In this document: positions 57,655 through 64,000 of the stretch, in pieces
Position numbering within the stretch: position 1 is the stretch's first letter
How the letters are laid out: each line of letters starts with the position of its first letter
Assembly (NCBI GenBank): GCA_018466975.1
Contig: CM031563.1
Location: 930,001 to 994,000 of the forward strand
DNA length: 64,000 nucleotides
Direction: 5' to 3'
Source: Sparassis latifolia
Taxonomy: Eukaryota; Basidiomycota; Agaricomycetes; Polyporales; Sparassidaceae
Made by a program: the position numbers and the translations under genes
Notes under the pieces: model-generated
The model's database searches: none
The model's input: only the letters and a program-made list of their open reading frames with translations
What the model was told of the DNA's origin: nothing

Positions 57655-59405
57655 ATGGCGGAACAATTCTATCTCATTGCACTACACGGCGGCGCAGGAA
57701 CCCACGCGAAGTCCTTTGACAAGGGACTCAGGAAAGCCCTCAAACTGTACGTCCCGATATTCGGTCAGGTCACCGCGGCCCTACCCTATCCTTACCCAGA
57801 GCATGTACCCGCGCCGTTGACGCTCTCAAGGCCGGTGACCCGGCTCTCAAAGTAGTGGAAGACAGCATCACGTTTCTCGAGGATGACCCGTGCCTTAACG
57901 CAGGTCCGCACCCTCTCAGCTAGGCGTCCGCGCAGTGAACTTGTCACCGAAGCTCTCCTGGCCAGGTTTTGGCTCCAATTTGACCCGCAACGGGACGGTC
58001 GAGTGTGATGCGGCAGTCATGGATGGGCGAACATGCGATTTTGGCGGCGTCGGGGCGGTGTCTGGTTCGCGCACCGTGATTTTACAGTACTTGAAGTCTT
58101 ATACCCTATAAATGTAGGGCTCAAGAATCCAATCAAGGCTGCTCGAGCCGTCTTAGAGCACTCTCGCGTACCGGACCCATTGGGAAGAATTCCACCGCTG
58201 TGCGCACGCCTATTATTCATTCCGTACATTCCCGCTACTTCGACGCTTATTCTTGTGCTCGCTGCGCAGGTTGCTTGTGTCCGACGGGGCTACAAAGTTC
58301 GCAGAATCAAAAGGCGTTGAAACTGTGTCTGCAGAATCGTTGATCTCTCCTCGGGCGAAGGAAGAATGGATGAAATGGAAGACAAAACTCGACTCCGCAA
58401 TTGCTGGCAACCCGTCAGACGAAGCGGTGCCGTCTGAGCAAAGTTCGACTTCACCCATCAGTCCGTCGACGGCAGACAGCCTACGCGCTATCCAAGATAC
58501 CGTGGGCGCGGTCGCGCTTGACGCGGAAGGCAACACCTCCACAGGGGTATCAAGGTAGACTCATTGTTGAACCTTGTCTAAAGCCTGTACGCTCAATGAA
58601 ATTCTGGCTCCAGCGGTGGGTTACTGCTCAAACACCCGGGACGCGTTGGAGAGGTATGGTAATAATTCATTGTGACGAACATCACTGACCATCACACGTC
58701 GTTTGAATTGCCAGGCCGCAGTTTACGGTGCGGGCTGTTGGGCAAAAGACCGAGAGAATGGAGAAGGGCCTCGCGGCGTCGCCTGCAGCGTTTCTGGTCT
58801 CTGGTTCCGTTCATCACCCAGGTTATATGTCTAATACGCTTTGTCGATAAAGGCACAGGCGAACACATTATCCGCTCAATGCTCGCGAAGACCCTCGGCG
58901 ACGCAGTCGCGGCGTCCGACGATGACACGCACAGCGTCGTCGAGCGCGTTCTAGGCGAATTCTACAGTACGTACCACCCTTACGTCTTCTTTTATCCGTT
59001 GGCGAAAAAAGTGACTCGCCGAGCAGAGGATTGCGAACGCCGCGGTGAGCAATCGCCCCAGGCGGGTGTGCTACTGCTGGTGAAGGAGCGCAGCGATTCG
59101 AGGACCGTCGCCGGTGAGTCTATTCAATTAATCCGCGTGGGATTGGCAGACCCTCATCGACAATAACAGCCCGCCTCTGGTGCGCTTTCACCACGGAAAC
59201 CATGGCGGTGGCCTACGCGTCCTCGCTCGATCCGAAGCCCAGGGTACGACGATATCCTACAGTCCACCCCAAGCACCAGCTGATTGCTTTTGTGTTATTA
59301 TCCTCTGCACTGCAGGCCCTCGTCCTGCGACATCAGCGCGCGGAGCTATCACACGTCGCTGGAGCCCCCATCTACATCACTTCCCTGCCGCTCGAGCGAG
59401 CGTGA
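57655..59405 (+). CDS. TASP1: Taspase-like threonine endopeptidase (Ntn hydrolase, family T2)
   Basis: Many short exons from ATG 57655 (MAEQFYLIALHGGAG) to the stop at 59405. Family blocks in order: ALHGGAGTHAKSFDKGLRKAL, VDALKAGDPALKVVEDSITFLEDDP, GFGSNLTRNGTVECDAAVMDG with GGVGAVSG, GLKNPIKAARAVLEH, a linker, then the autocleavage site in IQDTVGAVALDAEGNTSTGVSSGG. Its Thr would become the N-terminal nucleophile. After that come LLLKHPGRVGEAAVYGAGCWA, ACSVSGTGEHIIRSMLAKTLG and LWCAFTTETMAVAY. The length between blocks and the KHPGRVGxxAxYGxGCWA match favour taspase 1 over plain asparaginase. Animal taspase cleaves MLL and TFIIA; fungal substrates are unknown to me. Some exon borders in the last third are not fixed. 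Confidence 0.84.
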
Positions 59406-60446
59406 GCACGAGCCTCCCACGAACGCGCACGGAGTGCGGAGTGATGGTGCCCGCCCCGCGGCCTAGATATTTGGGTCGCTCACCGGGAGTGCGGCACGGA
59501 GCAAGCCTGCGAGCCCACCGTGCTGACTCGGAGATCGCCCGGGCGGTGGGAGGAAGATGTGAGGAAGGGATATGGGTGGGAGGTGCGGAAAAGTGTGGAA
59601 GAAAGGTGTGCTCCCGCAGATTTCTGGAATGCAGGAGCGTGATGGACTAGGTTCGGTGATGGTTGCAGGTTCAGCGTGACTTCTGAGGCACCGCCGCTCC
59701 CTCCCATTCTTACCCATTACGGTGCCTTAGCTATGGACGCCGTATGATGAGTGTATTATGGGTGGAAATGACATTGCGATCACAATATTTTCGGGCTGTT
59801 CGAACTGCGCCGAACTGGTTCCGGACTGCAGACGGTTGCTCTCGCTCGAACAATAACCACCGATGCACAGCAAGTGTCATTGAAGATGCCTACAGTGTTC
59901 CGGCAAAATAAAATTCTCTATTACTATTGCTGACACGGGCGAAGACATGTATGTCCGCGTCCCATCGGACCTTCTGAATGCAGATGAACCTTCACTACGG
60001 TCTGGCGCAATTGATACATCCCAACGGCATCACGACACACGAAACTCAAAACCATGTTCTGGTGCAATCACACCGTCTATTGCAGAGGTAGATAAATACA
60101 GGTACGTCTGTCCATCGGACCAGCACGCGGAGCATCGAGCCCGACCCAGACATGATACAGACCGGAACTTCTCCCGCAGGGGTGGTGGTGAACGTTCACC
60201 CCGTCCACCAGGAAACGGGGATAGTCACTGATGAGCGCGCCATCGACGACGGAGCGCCTGGTGGACATCCTCAGCTGCAATCATTTCACGCTGATTCTGA
60301 TCCGCAGGTGGGGCCTAAGTATAGTCCGAGGGGCAAATTTGCAGAAGATGGGGCAAGACGGAGTAATATGATGCAGGGCATGACAGGACGAGGCCGAACA
60401 AAAGTTGGCATCATACAAACTTGCAGTGACAGGCCGAGATTAGGAA
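59406..60446. other. Convergent 3' spacer
   Basis: Between the taspase-like gene and the minus-strand TFB4 gene. Frames here overlap both 3' regions, but none looks like a gene. Confidence 0.45.
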
Positions 60447-61869
60447 CTAGGTGCGCGCCGCCCCATTCTGGCCTATCAAATGGGAGGAGCCGAGCGTGTT
60501 AGGTGGGAGAGATTGTGCAGGTGCAGACGTATTCCGCGGGGGCGAGGGGATGGCGGTGGGGCGGGAAGCATTCAGTCGCTGAAGGGTCTTGATGGGGAAT
60601 TTCGTTCTAGGGGGTGTGACGTGCTTGGCTCAAATCTAGCGGTGTATGCAAGAACTACACGGACTCACCGACAGGTCGAGCAAACGGGTACCGGCTGGCA
60701 GAATACTGCGTAAAGTGAGTATATCAGCCGCGCTGCGTTCGGAGAGGATGGAAGAGAAGGAGTGGGACGAGGCTACGCACTCGACAGACACACGGAGCAC
60801 ACGAAACCGATGTCGATGATCCTCTTATGGCAGAAGCATGCCGCACGGAAGTCGATCTTATCCTGCGTCGGGACCGACAGCAGCTGACGGGTGGCCGGCG
60901 GCGGTAGGAAGGACATCTATACGCGTATGGCGTGTCAGCGAGTACACGGAGGGAAGGATAGAAGGACACTTGCGATGAGGTACTGCAGGAGCGCGTCGGG
61001 ACGGTCGAGGCGCATGTACGAGCCGCCTGTGAGGTGCGCCGCCTGCTGCAGGAATACACTGTCCGGCCCGTATATCGTGCAGACGTCGATCGTTACTCTC
61101 TTTGACAAGTCGGGAAGTACGTCAGGTCAGTGTCACATACGCAGGAGGGCAATGGCAGAACGTACAAGCTTCTGCGCGGAGAAGATGGAGTTCATGATGG
61201 GGATGTACGACGAGGATTGGTCGGGGGAGACGGAGAGGACGAGGATGCGCGGGTCGACAGGGGCTTGTTCATCTGTTCGCGCTGGGGATGAGGAAGACGG
61301 GGAAGTTATGCGGTTGATGTCTGAGATATTGGTGTGAGCGGTGCAAGACGGTGGTATGAGACGCGCCTTACAGCAAAGGGACTTGGTCAACGCCCCAACA
61401 AGACCTATAGGTGCTGTAAGTGGACGCTTTAGTAGCAACACAAGCAGTATAGCTGTTTGTACGAACCTTCTTCCTCCGGGTCTCCGAGGGCATCAAGCTG
61501 GTCCAGGATGGACTGGACGACAGTCGAGTCGAGGATCTTGAAAGGACGGAACGTGTTCGCGTCTGCGACCTCGACATGCTCTTCAGCGACGGGGTTCGCG
61601 GACGCGTAGAGCATCACACTACACATACGACTCAGTAACTATGGATAGCTGAAGGCGGGAGAAAGTGACCTGCGACCGGGGAGTGCGCCAAAGACGGCGA
61701 GGGTATTCTCATCCTTACATGCGATATGGGAGTTGAGGAAAACGAGGAGTTGGGAGATAAAGGATTTTAGGGTGAGAGGGTGAGGATTGACGGGTGAAAG
61801 CTGGGCAGAGAAAAACCACTGAGATGGAGACAGGTCGAGGATGACACTGAGGTGGGAGGCTTTGTCCAT
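60447..61869 (-). CDS. TFB4: TFIIH subunit Tfb4/p34
   Basis: Minus strand, several exons; start ATG 61869 (MDKASHLSVILDLSPSQW), stop 60447-60449. Blocks: ASHLSVILDLSPSQW, FISQLLVFLNSHIA, TLAVFGALPGRRSL (a vWA-like fold), FRPFKILDSTVVQSILDQLDALGDPEEE, APIGLVGALTKSLC, RILVLSVSPDQSSSYIPIMNSIFSAQKL, TIYGPDSVFLQQAAHLTGGSYMRL, then the C-terminal zinc-finger: FRAACFCHKRIIDIGFVCSVCLS with IFCQPVPVCSTCR. The CFCH, CSVC and CSTC pairs are the expected ligands. TFIIH opens promoter DNA and works in nucleotide-excision repair. An in-frame frame extends upstream to 61929 but reads like leader. A basic/Pro-rich tail ends at LIGQNGAAR. Confidence 0.92.
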
Positions 61870-61959
61870 CGCGCCCCGTATGCAGTAGCCGTGGATATTA
61901 AGGCACCCAGTTAATTCATTTGTTAACATGATATAGTCAAAAAATGCAGCTTTGCCGTT

Positions 61960-62052
61960 GGCAGTGTAGCCAAGTGGTTACGGCGTCACGTTTAGGTTCT
62001 GACTTAAAACCGTGATGGGTTTCCCGCGCGAGTTCGAATCTCGTCACTGTCA
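61960..62052 (+). tRNA. tRNA-Leu(UAG) with a short intron
   Basis: Class II cloverleaf. Acceptor GGCAGTG (61960-61966) pairs with CACTGTC (62045-62051, one G-T). D arm GCC/GGC. Anticodon stem TCACG (61986-61990) pairs with CGTGA (62011-62015), with anticodon TAG at 61993-61995. A long variable arm has a GGG/CCC stem, and the T arm carries TTCGAAT. The 20-nt anticodon loop implies a 13-nt intron after position 37 (about 61997-62009). A box TAGCCAAGTGG and B box AGTTCGAATC fit pol III promoters. The long variable arm and TAG anticodon together indicate leucine. Confidence 0.88.
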
Positions 62053-62071
62053 TAGGGTATCGTCGTTAAAG

Positions 62072-62075
62072 TTTT
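62072..62075 (+). terminator. Pol III T-run terminator of tRNA-Leu
   Basis: TTTT about 20 bases after the tRNA 3' end, the usual RNA polymerase III stop signal. Confidence 0.6.
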
Positions 62076-62153
62076 CTCACGTGAAAGGAAATATCCTTTT
62101 TAGCTTACTGAGCTTCTCCCAAGTGCGCGCTTGGTGTCTCTTCCTCACTAGCC

Positions 62154-64000
62154 ATGGCTTCCGCATCAGGTTTGTTGCATCCTCTGTATACATGTTCATG
62201 CGGTTAACCCTATTTCTCAGCAACTGGAAAGCTTTCGCGTGAAGAGTTCCGTCGGCAAAAGGATCTCGATGCTGCTCGCAAAGCAGGTACAGCACCGGCT
62301 GCCCTCGATGAGGAGGGCAAAGCTATCAATCCTCACATCCCTCGTGCGTAGCTCCTCCATCTCTTGTTCTGCAGTTATTCACCCGTGTCACAGAATACAT
62401 CGCCCAAGTACCATGGTACCTCGACACTGGCGCGCCCACCCTCAGCCACCAGCGTATGCTAGACTATGACCGCTCCGCCGACAAGTTCGACAACTGGTAC
62501 GAACGCGGCGCCAAGGCCGGTCCTGCTGCGAAGAAGTACCGCAAGGGTGCGTGCGAGAACTGCGGGGCCATGACCCACAAGAAGCAGGATTGCCTCGAGA
62601 GGCCCCGCCGTCGCGGCGCCAAGTTCACGAACAAGAACATCTTGCCGGACGAGGTCGTCCAGGACGTTGCCACCGGGTATGACGCGAAGCGCGACAGGTG
62701 GAACGGGTACGACCCCGAGGAGCACAAGCATGTGTACGAGGAGTACGCCGCCGTCGAGGCTGCGCGGCAGAAGCTGCGCGAGGAGCAGATTGATAAGCAG
62801 ACGACGACTGACTTGGCTGCCGTTCGCAAGGTCGCTCATGCTGTCAAGGAGAAGGGGGAGGACCAGGACGACGACTTTGGGAGCAGCAGCGAGGAGGACG
62901 AGGATCAGGACAAGTATGCGGAGGCGGCGGACGCGGTTGGGCAGAAGCTTGACACGAAGACCCGTATCACCGTGCGGAACCTACGCATTCGGGAGGACAC
63001 TGCGAAGTATCTCATCAACTTGGATCCTGAGAGTGCATACTACGACCCAAAAACCCGTGCAATGCGTGACAACCCGCTCAAGAACGTTCCTCCGGAAGAG
63101 GTGAGTGAGCTCAGTGATTATCCTTGAACTTATTTCCGATGCTCTCTTCAGGCGATATTTGCTGGAGACAACTTTCTCCGTTCCTCGGGTGAAGCACCCG
63201 AGGTCCAGCAACTGCAGCTCTTTGCATGGACCGCCGCCGCACGGGGCAATGATGTGCACATGAATGCGAACCCAACTCAGGGCCAGCTGCTCCACCAGGA
63301 GTTCCAGCAGAAGAAGGAGCAGCTCAAGGACCTGACGAAAGACAGCATTCTGAGCAAGTATGGCGGAGAGGAGTACCTCGAGAAGGCGCCCAAGGAGCTG
63401 CTGCAGGGCCAGACGGAGGAGTACCTCGAGTTTTCGCGGACGGGCCAGGTCATCAAGGGCAAGGAGCGGACCTTGGCGCGTTCGAAGTATGCCGAGGATG
63501 GTGCGTATTTTCTATCTCGGTTTGCATTTATAGACATTAACTGGCTCGGTAGTCTATGTGAACAACCATACAGAAATATGGGGCTCTTGGTACGATCAAA
63601 CATCGGGACAGTGGGGATATGGCTGCTGTCATTCCTCCGTCCACCTTTCCTACTGCACTGGCCAAGCAGGTATCGAAGCAGCGCGAGCATCGAGTGCGAT
63701 GAACCTCCTTGCATCGGCGACGTCAAATTCGGCTTCGCCGCCGCCGCCTGAGCCAGTACAAGACGATCGAATAGAGGATCGCAAGAAGAAGGCGGAGGAG
63801 CTGTTCTCGAAGAAGCGGCTGGGAGAGGGCGAGGTTTCACTGGACAAGGACCGGCTGGCGCAGGCGATCGGCGAGGAGAGGAAGCGGAAGGCGCGCGGGG
63901 AGGATGGAGACGACCGGTATGGGAAGCGGCAGAAGGGTGGGGAGGTTACTCAGGAGGAGCTTGGTATGTCGTTCTTCGCTCTGACATCTGCGCTGGGTAC
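62154..64000 (+). CDS. SLU7: Pre-mRNA splicing factor SLU7 (partial, 3' end outside window)
   Basis: Exons: 62154-62169, 62221-62343, 62394-63100, 63152-63500, and 63553 to about 63963. A final intron (GTATGT) runs into the right edge, so the C-terminus is missing. The protein starts [28 protein letters not shown]. Next come [16 protein letters not shown], the CCHC zinc knuckle [21 protein letters not shown], and [13 protein letters not shown]. An acidic Ser/Glu/Asp region is followed by [14 protein letters not shown] [16 protein letters not shown] and [12 protein letters not shown], then [21 protein letters not shown] and a Lys/Arg-rich end. SLU7 acts in 3' splice-site choice in the second splicing step. 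Every family block is intact. The first exon is only 16 nt. Confidence 0.95.

Noticed and set aside
62459..62839. 126-residue minus-strand Leu/Val-rich ORF
   Set aside because: It is the reverse-strand shadow of the main SLU7 exon.
1..64000. CRISPR array, prophage or bacterial operon structure
   Set aside because: No regularly spaced repeats, no ribosome-binding sites and pervasive spliceosomal introns; the DNA is eukaryotic.
1..64000. Secondary-metabolite or mating-type cluster
   Set aside because: One MFS transporter and several transcription factors are present, but no backbone enzyme, tailoring enzymes, or HD1/HD2 or pheromone-receptor pair.

Overview
The window is nuclear DNA from a filamentous basidiomycete, most likely an Agaricomycete. 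Genes are dense and lie on both strands. Almost every gene is cut by many 45-70 nt introns with GT..AG (occasionally GC..AG) ends and CTNAY-like branch points. The gene types are fungal: Zn2Cys6, C2H2 and homeodomain transcription factors, an eEF3-family ATPase, a Pho85-type cyclin, a Clr2 domain and a DHA2-type MFS transporter. No bacterial, viral or organellar signature is visible. Most raw open frames are exon fragments, so I joined exons by splice sites and reading phase. Where exon coordinates are given, the phases were checked to close.

Layout. 1-1319 (-): N-terminal part of an NDR-type AGC kinase with a CRIB module. 2423-3835 (+): homeodomain factor. 3.8-6.2 kb: spacer with a perfect 24-bp hairpin. 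6238-10588 (+): eEF3/New1/Elf1-type ATPase. 11199-12180 (-): two-finger C2H2 factor. 13162-13735 (-): BolA protein. 14387-15160 (+): Clr2 N-domain protein. 15586-17238 (+): conserved-looking unknown. 17644-18588 (-): secreted CREG-like protein. 18823-22073 (-): DNA ligase I. 23723-24501 (+): second C2H2 factor. 24792-25483 (-): NAA50. 27751-28365 (-): unknown. 28764-31752 (-): MFS transporter. 32266-34337 (-): Pcl-type cyclin. 38861-41642 (-): Zn2Cys6 factor with 16 exons. 46210-48169 (-): 2-methylcitrate dehydratase. 48324-50006 (+): SNAPc subunit 3. 50186-51974 (+): MAP kinase kinase. 53163-55932 (-): Ser/Pro-rich unknown. 56092-57475 (-): RNase H2 subunit B. 57655-59405 (+): taspase-like hydrolase. 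60447-61869 (-): TFIIH p34/Tfb4. 61960-62052 (+): intron-containing tRNA-Leu. 62154-end (+): SLU7.

The genes do not form one pathway or a biosynthetic cluster. They are a housekeeping and regulatory mix: DNA replication and repair (ligase I and RNase H2B, both with apparent PCNA-binding motifs), transcription (SNAPc3, TFIIH), splicing (SLU7), translation (eEF3 family, tRNA-Leu), signalling (NDR kinase, MAPKK, cyclin) and development-type transcription factors. Several pairs are divergent over very short spacers (PDH1/SNAPC3, RNASEH2B/TASP1, TFB4/tRNA/SLU7).

The most interesting observations are: a predicted nuclear/mitochondrial dual start in DNA ligase I; 8-nt and 12-nt microexons that are needed to restore conserved motifs; two GC-AG introns at conserved motif boundaries; a CRIB module fused to an NDR kinase; and a long perfect inverted repeat in non-coding DNA. 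About 15 kb (mainly 3.8-6.2, 25.5-27.7, 34.4-38.8 and 41.7-46.2 kb) holds no gene I can recognise.
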